Source of the DNA: Pseudomonas fluorescens
Lineage (GTDB): Bacteria > Pseudomonadota > Gammaproteobacteria > Pseudomonadales > Pseudomonadaceae
DNA: 64,000 nt
NCBI RefSeq assembly: GCF_902498195.1
Contig: NZ_CABVIY010000005.1
Coordinates: 434,001-498,000, forward strand
Reading direction: 5' to 3'
A program made the translations under genes and the position numbers. This document shows positions 40,201 through 48,737 of the stretch, piece after piece. Positions within the stretch are counted from its first letter, which is position 1; each line of letters starts with the position of its first letter. The notes beneath the pieces were generated by a model, which was not told the DNA's origin, ran no database searches, and worked only from the letters and a program-made list of their open reading frames with translations.

Positions 40201-42525
40201 ATGGACAGCATCAACAGCCGCATCGCCGAGGAACTCGGCGTACGCCCACAACAGGTCGAAGCGGCCGTCGCGCTACTCGATGAAGGCTCTACCGTTCCCT
40301 TCATCGCCCGTTACCGGAAAGAAGTGACCGGCAGCCTCGATGACACTCAACTGCGTCATCTGGAAGAGCGTCTGCGCTACCTGCGAGAACTCGACGAACG
40401 GCGCATCAGCATCCTGGCCAGCATCCAGGAGCAAGGCAAGCTGACCCCGCAGCTCGAACGCGACATCAAGCTCGCCGACACCAAGACCCGCCTCGAAGAC
40501 TTGTACCTGCCGTACAAGCAGAAGCGCCGCACCAAGGGCCAGATCGCCCTGGAAGCCGGCCTCGGCGATCTGGCCGATGGCCTGTTCAACGACCCGACGC
40601 TGGCCCCGGATGTCGAAGCCGCGCGCTTTGTCGACGCCGAGAAAGGCGTCGCCGACGTGAAGGCGGCCCTCGAAGGCGCCAAGTACATCCTGATGGAACG
40701 CTTCGCCGAAGACGCCGGCCTGTTGGACAAGTTGCGCAACTACCTCAAGCAGGAAGCCACCCTCAGTGCCCGCGTGATCGCCGGCAAGGAAGAGGAAGGC
40801 GCCAAGTTCCGCGATTACTTCGAACACGACGAACCGCTCAAAAGCATGCCATCGCACCGCGCCCTGGCGATTTTCCGTGGCCGCAACGAAGGCATCCTCA
40901 GCTCCGCGCTGAAAGTCGGTGATGAACTGCCGGGCACCATGCACCCGTGCGAGGGCATGATCGGCCAGCAATTCGGCATCCAGAACCAGAACCGCGCCGC
41001 CGACAAATGGCTGGGCGAAGTGGTGCGCTGGACCTGGAAGGTCAAGCTCTACACCCACCTGGAAACCGACCTGCTGGGCGAGCTGCGCGACGGCGCGGAA
41101 ACCGAAGCGATCAACGTCTTCGCCCACAACCTGCACGACCTGCTGCTGTCGGCTCCGGCCGGCCCGCGCGCCACCCTGGGCCTCGACCCGGGCCTGCGCA
41201 CCGGTTGCAAGGTCGCCGTGGTCGACTCCACCGGCAAGCTGCTGGACCACGCCACGGTTTATCCGCATGTGCCGCACAACAAGTGGGACCAGACCCTGGC
41301 GATTCTCGCGGCCCTGTGCGCCAAGCATGCGGTGGACCTGATCGCCATCGGCAACGGCACCGCCAGCCGCGAGACCGACAAGCTGGCCGCCGAGCTGATC
41401 AAAAAATACCCAGCCATGAAAATGACCAAGGTCATGGTTTCCGAAGCCGGCGCATCGGTTTACTCGGCATCGGAACTGGCGTCGAAGGAGTTCCCAGACC
41501 TCGACGTGTCGATCCGTGGCGCGGTGTCGATTGCCCGTCGCCTGCAAGATCCGCTGGCCGAACTGGTGAAGATCGATCCGAAATCCATCGGTGTCGGCCA
41601 GTACCAGCACGACGTCTCGCAACTGAAACTGGCCCGTGGCCTGGACGCCGTGGTCGAGGACTGCGTGAACGCCGTTGGCGTGGACGTGAACACCGCGTCC
41701 GTGGCGCTGCTGGCACGCATCTCTGGCCTCAACGCGACTTTGGCGCAGAATATCGTCAGCCATCGCGACGAGCACGGCGCATTCAAGACCCGCGCGGCGT
41801 TGAAGAAAGTCGCTCGCCTGGGCGAGAAGACCTTTGAACAGGCCGCCGGCTTCCTGCGCGTCATGAACGGCGAAAACCCGTTGGACTCCTCTGCCGTGCA
41901 CCCGGAAGCCTATCCGCTGGTGCAGCGCATTGCCGCCGAGACCGACCGTGACATTCGCTCGCTGATTGGTGACGCGGCGTTCCTCAAGCGCCTCGACCCG
42001 AAGAAGTACACCGACGAAACCTTCGGCCTGCCGACCGTCACCGACATCCTGCAAGAGCTGGAAAAGCCGGGTCGCGACCCACGTCCGGAGTTCAAGACCG
42101 CCGAGTTCCAGGAAGGCGTCGAAGACCTCAAGGACCTGGAATTGGGCATGATCCTCGAAGGCGTAGTGACCAACGTGACCAACTTCGGCGCGTTCGTCGA
42201 CATCGGCGTGCATCAGGACGGTTTGGTGCACATCTCTGCACTTTCGGAGAAGTTCATCAAGGATCCACGGGAAGCGGTCAAGGCTGGCGACGTGGTGAAG
42301 GTCAAGGTCATGGAAGTCGACATTCCGCGTAAACGCGTGGGCCTGTCGATGCGCATGAGCGACACCCCCGGGGAAAAAATTGACGGTGCCCGTGGCGCGC
42401 GTCCGGGGTCGGCGCCTCGCCAATCCCAGAACACCGCACCGCGCAAGGAAACCACCGCCGCGGCGCCGACCAACAACGCCATGGCGTCGCTGTTCGCCAA
42501 CGCCAAGCAGTTGAAGAAGCGCTGA
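40201..42525 (+). CDS. tex: Transcription accessory protein Tex
   Basis: 774 residues in the Tex/SPT6 order: helical N-terminus (MDSINSRIAEELGVRPQQV), YqgF-like RNase H domain (LGLDPGLRTGCKVAVVD, about residue 325), helix-hairpin-helix repeats (VNTASVALLARISGL, then NIVSHRDEHGAFKTRAAL) and a C-terminal S1 RNA-binding domain (GVVTNVTNFGAFVDIGVHQD). Tex binds nucleic acid and influences transcription of toxin and stress genes. An alanine-rich tail completes it. The following thioesterase start overlaps its stop by 1 base. Confidence 0.96.
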   Translation: MDSINSRIAEELGVRPQQVEAAVALLDEGSTVPFIARYRKEVTGSLDDTQLRHLEERLRYLRELDERRISILASIQEQGKLTPQLERDIKLADTKTRLEDLYLPYKQKRRTKGQIALEAGLGDLADGLFNDPTLAPDVEAARFVDAEKGVADVKAALEGAKYILMERFAEDAGLLDKLRNYLKQEATLSARVIAGKEEEGAKFRDYFEHDEPLKSMPSHRALAIFRGRNEGILSSALKVGDELPGTMHPCEGMIGQQFGIQNQNRAADKWLGEVVRWTWKVKLYTHLETDLLGELRDGAETEAINVFAHNLHDLLLSAPAGPRATLGLDPGLRTGCKVAVVDSTGKLLDHATVYPHVPHNKWDQTLAILAALCAKHAVDLIAIGNGTASRETDKLAAELIKKYPAMKMTKVMVSEAGASVYSASELASKEFPDLDVSIRGAVSIARRLQDPLAELVKIDPKSIGVGQYQHDVSQLKLARGLDAVVEDCVNAVGVDVNTASVALLARISGLNATLAQNIVSHRDEHGAFKTRAALKKVARLGEKTFEQAAGFLRVMNGENPLDSSAVHPEAYPLVQRIAAETDRDIRSLIGDAAFLKRLDPKKYTDETFGLPTVTDILQELEKPGRDPRPEFKTAEFQEGVEDLKDLELGMILEGVVTNVTNFGAFVDIGVHQDGLVHISALSEKFIKDPREAVKAGDVVKVKVMEVDIPRKRVGLSMRMSDTPGEKIDGARGARPGSAPRQSQNTAPRKETTAAAPTNNAMASLFANAKQLKKR

Positions 42526-42908
42526 TGGAGATCCCTGCCGGGTACACCGAAAGCGCGTTTTTCAAGCTGCTGGGCTGCCGTTTGCACAGTCTGGAAACCG
42601 GGGTGGCGCAAGTCGCCCTGGTGCTGGAGCCGGAATTGCGCAATCGCAGTGGCAAGCTGCACGGCGGGGCCTTGTTCAGCCTGGTGGACATTGCCATGGG
42701 GCTGGCCTGCTCCAGCACCCACGGTTTCGAACAGAAGAGCGCGACCATAGAGTGCAAGATCAACTACATCCGCGCCGTCGACGACGGCGAGGTGATGTGC
42801 ACGGCGCGGGTGATCCACCCGGGCCGCCGCACCCTGGTCGTCGAGGCCGACGTGCTGCAAGGCGACAAGCTGGTCGCAAAAGCACAAGGCACCTTCGCTG
42901 TCCTGTAG
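42525..42908 (+). CDS. PaaI-type hot-dog thioesterase
   Basis: 127 residues. NRSGKLHGGALFSLVDIAMG carries the HGG-x(n)-D motif of PaaI-type acyl-CoA thioesterases. Its ATG overlaps the tex stop (TGATG), so it is translated from the tex transcript. The substrate is unknown; there is no phenylacetate gene cluster nearby, so a general housekeeping role is more likely. A REP element follows. Confidence 0.88.
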   Translation: MEIPAGYTESAFFKLLGCRLHSLETGVAQVALVLEPELRNRSGKLHGGALFSLVDIAMGLACSSTHGFEQKSATIECKINYIRAVDDGEVMCTARVIHPGRRTLVVEADVLQGDKLVAKAQGTFAVL

Positions 42909-42965
42909 CTAGCCGTCATCGATTTGAGGTAATTTCGGCGCTGTGACCGCAGCGCCGGAGTTTCC

Positions 42966-43054
42966 TGTGGGAGCGGGCTTGCTCGCGAAGGCGGCGTGAC
43001 AGACGACTCAATGTTGCCTGACACGCCCTCTTCGCGAGCAAGCCCGCTTCCACA
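42966..43054. repeat. REP-family inverted pair
   Basis: Arms 42966-42989 and 43031-43054; the right arm has one mismatch (CCCGCTTCC for CCCGCTCCC). An inner GTGACAG/CTGACAC-like pairing is partial. It sits between the thioesterase and gshA. Confidence 0.88.
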
Positions 43055-43179
43055 GGGGATTACGACAATCAGTACCTGCGCGGTTCCAAACCAGGCGATA
43101 ACGCCAGTTTTAACTTCACCCTTGTAGACCGTCTTGCCCACCCCCATATTGGGGCGACTGACGCGTGAAGGAATCCAAC

Positions 43180-44763
43180 TTGAGCGAACTTCTCAACCGC
43201 CGCCTGGCCCTGCTTGGCGAGCGCGCTAACCTCTCTCTGCTCGAACAGTGCCTTCACGGCATCGAACGTGAATGCCTGCGCGTGACCGGCGAAGGTCGCC
43301 TGGCGCAAACGCCGCACCCGGAAGAATTGGGTTCCGCGCTGACCAACGAACAAATCACCACCGACTATTCCGAGTCGCTGCTGGAGTTCATCACCCCGGC
43401 CCTGCCCGACCCCGCCGATACGCTGGCGAGCCTGGACAGCATTCACCGCTTTGCCTACAGCAAGCTCGGCAACGAGTACCTGTGGAGCCCATCGATGCCG
43501 TGCCCGTTGCCGGCCGAGGAAGATATCCCGATCGCCTATTACGGCACGTCCAATATCGGCCAGCTCAAGTACGTCTACCGCAAGGGCCTGGCCCTGCGCT
43601 ATGGCAAGACCATGCAGTGCATCGCCGGGATTCACTACAACTTTTCCCTGCCGGAAAAACTCTGGCCACTGCTCAAGGCGGCCGAAGGCTTTACCGGCAC
43701 CGACCGCGACTTCCAGTCGTCGTCCTACATTGCCCTGATCCGCAACTTCCGCCGCTACAGCTGGCTGCTGATGTACCTGTTCGGCGCATCGCCGGCACTG
43801 GACGCCGGTTTCCTGCGCGGTCGCTCGCACCAGCTGGAACAACTGGACCCGGACACCCTTTACCTGCCGTACGCCACCAGCCTGCGCATGAGTGACCTGG
43901 GTTACCAGAGCAACGCCCAGGCCGGCCTGACGCCGTGCTACAACGATCTGGCCAGCTACACCGACAGCCTGCGCAAGGCAGTCGCCACGCCCTACGCCCC
44001 GTACGTCGAAGTCGGCACGCACAAGGACGGTGAGTGGGTTCAGCTCAACACCAACATCCTGCAGATCGAAAACGAGTACTACTCCAACATCCGCCCGAAA
44101 CGCGTGACCTATTCCGGCGAGCGTCCGATCCAGGCCCTGATGGCCCGCGGCATCCAGTACGTCGAAGTGCGCTGCCTGGACATCAACCCGTTCCTGCCGA
44201 TGGGCATCGATATCACCGAATCGCGTTTCCTCGACGCCTTCCTGCTGTTCTGCGCCCTGAACGACAGCCCGCTGCTGACCAACACCAGCTGCGGCAACGC
44301 CACGTCGAACTTCCTCAGCGTGGTCAAGGAAGGTCGACGCCCGGGCCTGCAACTGCAACGCGACGGCCAGCCGGTGGACCTGAAAGAGTGGGCCGGCCAA
44401 TTGCTGGAAAACATCGCGCCACTGGCGGCACTGCTGGATCAGAGCCATGGCGGCGATGCTCACAGCAAGGCACTGGATGCACAGATGGCGAAGGTCAAGG
44501 ATCCGTCCCTGACGCCATCGGCACAGGTGCTCGCGGCGATGGCCGAGCACAAGGAGAGCTTCGCCCAGTTCTCGCTGCGCCAGAGCCAGGCCCATGCGAA
44601 ATATTTCCGCAGCGAGCCGCTGCCGGCCGAGCAACAAGCCAAATTCGAAGAACGCGCGCGTTCGTCGCTGGCGGAGCAGGTTGAGCTGGAGCAGAACGAA
44701 GTTGGCGATTTCGACGTATTCGTCGGATCGTATCAGGCCAGTATTTTGGCAATCAGCAACTGA
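43180..44763 (+). CDS. gshA: Glutamate-cysteine ligase
   Basis: 527 residues counted from TTG 43180: AAGGAA lies 6 bases upstream, whereas the in-frame GTG at 43165 has the same AAGGA inside its own coding region, so TTG is the better start. It catalyses ATP-dependent joining of glutamate and cysteine, the first step of glutathione synthesis. Proteobacterial GshA landmarks are LHGIERECLRV, the substrate block YFGTSNIGQLKYVYR-like YYGTSNIGQLKYVYRKG and the YVEVRCLDINPF strand. It consumes cysteine supplied in part by the sulfur genes that follow. Confidence 0.94.
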   Translation: MSELLNRRLALLGERANLSLLEQCLHGIERECLRVTGEGRLAQTPHPEELGSALTNEQITTDYSESLLEFITPALPDPADTLASLDSIHRFAYSKLGNEYLWSPSMPCPLPAEEDIPIAYYGTSNIGQLKYVYRKGLALRYGKTMQCIAGIHYNFSLPEKLWPLLKAAEGFTGTDRDFQSSSYIALIRNFRRYSWLLMYLFGASPALDAGFLRGRSHQLEQLDPDTLYLPYATSLRMSDLGYQSNAQAGLTPCYNDLASYTDSLRKAVATPYAPYVEVGTHKDGEWVQLNTNILQIENEYYSNIRPKRVTYSGERPIQALMARGIQYVEVRCLDINPFLPMGIDITESRFLDAFLLFCALNDSPLLTNTSCGNATSNFLSVVKEGRRPGLQLQRDGQPVDLKEWAGQLLENIAPLAALLDQSHGGDAHSKALDAQMAKVKDPSLTPSAQVLAAMAEHKESFAQFSLRQSQAHAKYFRSEPLPAEQQAKFEERARSSLAEQVELEQNEVGDFDVFVGSYQASILAISN

Positions 44764-44782
44764 CCCTCAACCGCAGATTCCT

Positions 44783-44872
44783 TGTGGGAGCGGGCTTGCT
44801 CGCGAAAGCGGCGTGTCAGTCGACGTCAATGTTGACTGACATGCCGCTTTCGCGAGCAAGCCCGCTCCCACA
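44783..44872. repeat. REP-family inverted pair
   Basis: Arms 44783-44806 and 44849-44872 are fully complementary over 24 bases and extend through CGAAAGCGGC/GCCGCTTTCG with an inner GTCAGTC/GACTGAC. It sits between gshA and the tauA promoter. Confidence 0.92.
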
Positions 44873-44917
44873 GGGGCAATCCTCCAATTGCGCTCTAAAA
44901 TCTTCCGCACATAAGCT

Positions 44918-44946
44918 AATTCGAAAAAGTTATTTATTTTCGAATT
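44918..44946. promoter_or_regulatory. Perfect inverted repeat upstream of tauA
   Basis: AATTCGAAAA-N9-TTTTCGAATT in an AT-rich stretch 60-90 bases before tauA. Sulfonate operons are switched on under sulfur starvation by CysB/Cbl-type LysR proteins that bind AT-rich sites, so this may be the activator site; the exact protein is inferred. Confidence 0.5.
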
Positions 44947-45005
44947 CTTAGATCATTTAGTCTCCATTTACGCCGACTCTCGGTCGCCTGATATGGAGCT
45001 TCCCG

Positions 45006-45983
45006 ATGAAACTGAATGTCCCCCTTCGCCTCCTGGCGGCCGCAACCCTGGCTGCGGCGAGTTTCCTTGCCCAGGCGGCTGACGTGACCGTCGCCTACCA
45101 GACCACCGTGGACCCGGCGAAAGTCGCCCAGGCCGACGGCGCTTACGAGAAAGCCACCAAGGCCGACATCAGCTGGCGCAAATTCGATAACGGCGCCGAC
45201 ATCATTGCCGCCATCGCTTCGGGCGACGTGCAGATCGGCTACCTCGGTTCGAGCCCACTGACCGCTGCCATCACCCGTAAAGTGCCGGTGGAAACCTTCC
45301 TCATCGCCACCCAGATCGGCGCCGCCGAAGCCCTGGTGGCTCGCGACGGTTCCGGGATCAAGACACCGCAGGACCTGATCGGCAAGAAAATCGCCGTGCC
45401 GTTCGTTTCCACCGGCCACTACAGCCTGCTGGCCGCGTTGAAGCACTGGAACATCGACCCGTCGAAAGTCACCGTACTCAACCTCGCACCACCGGCCATC
45501 ATTGCCGCCTGGAAACGCGGTGACATCGACGCCACCTACGTATGGGACCCGGCGCTCGGTGTCGCCAAGGAAAACGGCAAAGTGCTGATCACTTCCGGCG
45601 AGCTGGCCAAGTTTGGCGCGCCGACCTTCGATGCCTGGATCGTGCGTAAAGACTTCGCCGAGAAACACCCGGAAATCGTCACCGCCTTCGCCAAAGTGAC
45701 CCTGGATGCCTACGCCGATTACCGCAAGGACCCGAAAGCCTGGCTGGCCAACCCATCCAACGTCGACAAGCTGGTGAAACTGTCCGGTGCCAAGGCCGCC
45801 GACATTCCGCTGCTGCTGCAAGGCAACGTCTACCCGCTGGCCGTTGACCAAGTGACCAGCCTCGGCGCCCCGACCACCAAAGCCATCACCGACACCGCCG
45901 TGTTCCTCAAGGAACAAGGCAAGGTCGAAGCCGTGCTGCCGGACTACGCACCGTACGTCAGCGCCAAGTTCATCACCAACTGA
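45006..45983 (+). CDS. tauA: Taurine ABC transporter, periplasmic substrate-binding protein
   Basis: 325 residues with a signal peptide cleaved near AQA-AD (about residue 24). It is an SsuA/TauA-type solute-binding protein: the ADVTVAYQTTVDP start, the IQIGYLGSSPLTAA-like DVQIGYLGSSPLTAAITR segment and VWDPALGVAKENGK fit taurine-binding members. It delivers taurine to TauBC. GGAG precedes the ATG. It is the first gene of the tau operon, 16 bases before tauB. Expected to be induced in sulfate limitation. Confidence 0.95.
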   Translation: MKLNVPLRLLAAATLAAASFLAQAADVTVAYQTTVDPAKVAQADGAYEKATKADISWRKFDNGADIIAAIASGDVQIGYLGSSPLTAAITRKVPVETFLIATQIGAAEALVARDGSGIKTPQDLIGKKIAVPFVSTGHYSLLAALKHWNIDPSKVTVLNLAPPAIIAAWKRGDIDATYVWDPALGVAKENGKVLITSGELAKFGAPTFDAWIVRKDFAEKHPEIVTAFAKVTLDAYADYRKDPKAWLANPSNVDKLVKLSGAKAADIPLLLQGNVYPLAVDQVTSLGAPTTKAITDTAVFLKEQGKVEAVLPDYAPYVSAKFITN

Positions 45984-45998
45984 TCGGAGTCAACCGCG

Positions 45999-46793
45999 AT
46001 GGCCTTGCTACAGCTGGAGCGCATCAGCGCACAGTACCCCGGCAGCCCTGCACCTGTGCTGGCGGATATATCCCTGAGCCTGGGGCCCCAGCAGTTGCTG
46101 GTGGCCCTCGGCCCGTCCGGCAGTGGCAAGACTTCGCTGTTGAACCTGATTGCCGGTTTCGTCGAACCCAGCGCCGGGCGCATCACCCTCGATGGCGTGC
46201 CGGTCAAAGGGCCGAGCGCCGAGCGTGGCGTGGTGTTCCAGGACGACGCCCTGCTGCCCTGGCAGGACGTGCTGGCCAACGTTGGCTTCGGCCTGGAACT
46301 GGCGGGCATTGCCCGGGACAAACGTGAAGTTCGCGCCCGGGAAATGCTTGCCCTGGTAGACCTTTCCGGTTTCGAGAATCGCCGGATCTGGCAACTGTCC
46401 GGTGGCCAGAAACAGCGTGTCGGCCTGGCCCGTGCGCTCGCCGCCGATCCGCGCGTATTGCTGATGGACGAGCCTTTCGGCGCCCTCGACGCCTTCACTC
46501 GCGAACAGATGCAAGAGCTGCTGCTGCAAGTCTGGCGGCGCACCGCCAAACCGGTGTTCCTGATTACCCACGATATTGAAGAAGCGGTGTTCCTCGCCAC
46601 CGACCTGATTTTGCTGGCACCCAATCCCGGACAAATCGTCGAGCGCCTGAACCTGGATTTCGGCCAGCGTTACGCCGCCGGTGAGTCGGCACGCTCGATC
46701 AAGTCCGACCCTCGTTTTATCGAAACCCGCGAACACGTACTCGCCCGAGTGTTCTCCCAACGCAGCAGCGCCCAGCGGCAGGAGATCGCATGA
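45999..46793 (+). CDS. tauB: Taurine ABC transporter ATP-binding protein
   Basis: 264 residues. ABC signatures: Walker A GPSGSGKTSLL, Q-loop VVFQDDALLPWQDV, signature LSGGQKQRVGLARAL, Walker B RVLLMDEPFGALD and the H-loop LITHDIEEAVFLA. The tauC ATG overlaps its stop by 4 bases. It energises taurine import with TauC. Confidence 0.96.
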   Translation: MALLQLERISAQYPGSPAPVLADISLSLGPQQLLVALGPSGSGKTSLLNLIAGFVEPSAGRITLDGVPVKGPSAERGVVFQDDALLPWQDVLANVGFGLELAGIARDKREVRAREMLALVDLSGFENRRIWQLSGGQKQRVGLARALAADPRVLLMDEPFGALDAFTREQMQELLLQVWRRTAKPVFLITHDIEEAVFLATDLILLAPNPGQIVERLNLDFGQRYAAGESARSIKSDPRFIETREHVLARVFSQRSSAQRQEIA

Positions 46794-47623
46794 GCAGTTA
46801 TGAAATTCCGGCCGTTGCGGTCAAACCAGGTTCGACGGTCATTCCGGCTCGGCGCAGCCTGAGCACGCGCTGGATCAGCGTGCTGACGCTGGTCGTCCTG
46901 GTCGCCATCTGGTGGGCCGTCACCGCCACCGGCATGATCGAGCCGCTGTTCCTGCCGCCACCGTCCGCCGTGCTGCAAAAAGGCTGGCTGCTGGTGACCA
47001 CGGGCTACATGGATTCGACCCTATGGCAGCACCTTGGCGCCAGCCTCGGCCGCATCGGCCTGGGCCTGGGTTTTGCGGTGCTGACCGCCGTGCCAGTGGG
47101 CATCGCCATTGGTGCCAATCGCATTGCCCGTGGCGTTCTGGACCCGCTGATCGAGTTCTACCGCCCAATTCCACCACTGGCCTACCTGCCGCTGATCGTG
47201 ATCTGGTGCGGCATCGGCGAGCTGTCGAAAGTCCTGCTGATCTACCTGGCGATTTTCGCCCCGATCGCCATCGCGACCGCCACTGGCGTTCGCACGGTCG
47301 ACCCGGCCAAGTTGCGCGCCGCGCAGTCGTTGGGCGCCACTCGCTCGCAGTTGATTCGCCATGTGATTCTGCCGAGCGCCTTGCCGGACATTTTGACCGG
47401 CGTGCGCATTGGCCTCGGTGTGGGCTGGTCGACACTGGTCGCCGCCGAGCTGATCGCCGCCACCAGCGGCCTGGGCTTCATGGTGCAGTCGGCCGCGCAG
47501 TTCCTGGTCACCGATGTGGTGGTGCTGGGGATTCTGGTGATCGCGCTGATCGCCTTCGCGATGGAAATGGGCCTGCGCGCCCTGCAACGCAAACTGGTGC
47601 CGTGGCACGGCCAGGCCCACTGA
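46790..47623 (+). CDS. tauC: Taurine ABC transporter permease
   Basis: 277 residues with an N-terminal cytoplasmic stretch and about six transmembrane helices (first about residues 28-48). The permease EAA loop that contacts TauB reads AAQSLGATRSQLIRHVILPSALP. It completes the TauABC importer. A REP element of 89 bases lies between its stop and tauD. Confidence 0.95.
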   Translation: MSSYEIPAVAVKPGSTVIPARRSLSTRWISVLTLVVLVAIWWAVTATGMIEPLFLPPPSAVLQKGWLLVTTGYMDSTLWQHLGASLGRIGLGLGFAVLTAVPVGIAIGANRIARGVLDPLIEFYRPIPPLAYLPLIVIWCGIGELSKVLLIYLAIFAPIAIATATGVRTVDPAKLRAAQSLGATRSQLIRHVILPSALPDILTGVRIGLGVGWSTLVAAELIAATSGLGFMVQSAAQFLVTDVVVLGILVIALIAFAMEMGLRALQRKLVPWHGQAH

Positions 47624-47634
47624 CTTTTCTTTCC

Positions 47635-47723
47635 TGTGGGAGCGGGCTTGCTCGCGAACGCGGCGTTTCAGTGACATTTATGCAACCTGACACAACGCTT
47701 TCGCGAGCAAGCCCGCTCCCACA
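47635..47723. repeat. REP-family inverted pair inside the tau operon
   Basis: Arms 47635-47658 and 47700-47723 are complementary, with a weaker inner pairing. It occupies almost all of the tauC-tauD gap, so tauD would be transcribed through or past it. Confidence 0.92.
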
Positions 47724-47754
47724 AAAAAGCATCTGCGAGTTAAAGAGAAAGACC

Positions 47755-48597
47755 ATGAGTAATCTGACCATCGTCCCCCTAAGCTCGGCCCTCGGCGCGC
47801 AAATCAGCGGCGTCGACATCAGCCAGCCGCTGAACCTGGAACAACGCGACGCCATCGAGCAGGCGTTGCTCAAGCATCAAGTGCTGTTCTTCCGCGACCA
47901 GCCGATCACTCCGCAGCAACAGGCACGCTTCGCCACCAATTTCGGTGACCTGCACATCCACCCAATCTACCCGAACGTTCCGGAACAACCGGAGGTGCTG
48001 ATCCTCGACACCGCCGTCACCGACGTGCGCGATAACGCGATCTGGCACACCGACGTGACGTTCCTGCCGACCCCGGCCATGGGCGCCGTGCTCAGCGCCA
48101 AGCTGCTGCCGGAGTTTGGCGGCGATACGTTGTGGGCCAGCGGTATCGCCGCCTATGAGGCATTGTCGGCGCCGATGAAAACGCTGCTCGAAGGGCTGAC
48201 CGCCACCCATGATTTCACCCGCTCGTTTCCGCTGGAGCGCTACGGCAACACGCCGGAGGCACTGGCCCAGTGGGAAGAGACACGACGCAAGAATCCGCCA
48301 CTGTCGCACCCGGTGATCCGCACACACCCGGTGAGCGGACGCCGCTCGTTGTTCGTCAACGAAGGCTTTACCTCGAAGATCAATGAACTGTCGGACACCG
48401 AGAGCGAGGCGATCCTGAAATTCCTGTTCGCCCACACCACCCGGCCGGAATTCACCATTCGCTGGCGCTGGCAGCAAGACGATATCGCCTTCTGGGACAA
48501 CCGCGTGACCCAGCATTACGCGGTAGACGATTACCGGCCGGCGCGACGTGTGATGCAGCGGGCGACGGTGTTGGGGGATGTGCCGTTTTTTCGCTGA
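47755..48597 (+). CDS. tauD: Taurine dioxygenase
   Basis: 280 residues from ATG 47755; longer frames upstream run into tauC on another frame and are not coding. It is a Fe(II)/2-oxoglutarate-dependent dioxygenase that oxidises taurine to aminoacetaldehyde and sulfite. The iron triad is clear: His and Asp in WHTDVTF (about residue 97) and the distal His in TQHYAVDDYRP; the 2-oxoglutarate Arg is in ARRVMQR. Fully intact. It is separated from tauABC by the REP element but functionally is the last gene of the operon. Confidence 0.95.
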   Translation: MSNLTIVPLSSALGAQISGVDISQPLNLEQRDAIEQALLKHQVLFFRDQPITPQQQARFATNFGDLHIHPIYPNVPEQPEVLILDTAVTDVRDNAIWHTDVTFLPTPAMGAVLSAKLLPEFGGDTLWASGIAAYEALSAPMKTLLEGLTATHDFTRSFPLERYGNTPEALAQWEETRRKNPPLSHPVIRTHPVSGRRSLFVNEGFTSKINELSDTESEAILKFLFAHTTRPEFTIRWRWQQDDIAFWDNRVTQHYAVDDYRPARRVMQRATVLGDVPFFR

Positions 48598-48629
48598 TCA
48601 GTCAGTGTTGTACTGACTCTGATGGCCTC

Positions 48630-48698
48630 TTCGCGAGCAAGCCCGCTCCCACAGTTGACCGCGTTCTTCTGAAATGTGGGAGCGGGCTTGCTCGCGAA
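48630..48698. repeat. REP-family inverted pair
   Basis: Arms 48630-48653 and 48675-48698 are complementary with a 21-base loop. It lies between convergent tauD and the aldo/keto reductase and could act as their shared terminator. Confidence 0.92.
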
Positions 48699-48737
48699 GA
48701 GGCCGGAACTGGCACCAGAAAATCTGGCGCCAATCAC

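Noticed and set aside
40273..42423. A 716-codon frame antisense to tex
   Set aside because: Shadow of the highly biased tex gene; compositionally biased and no domain pattern.
46912..48597. A longer 561-codon version of tauD reaching back over tauC
   Set aside because: The upstream part is an off-frame reading of tauC and the REP element; TauD homology begins at the ATG at 47755.
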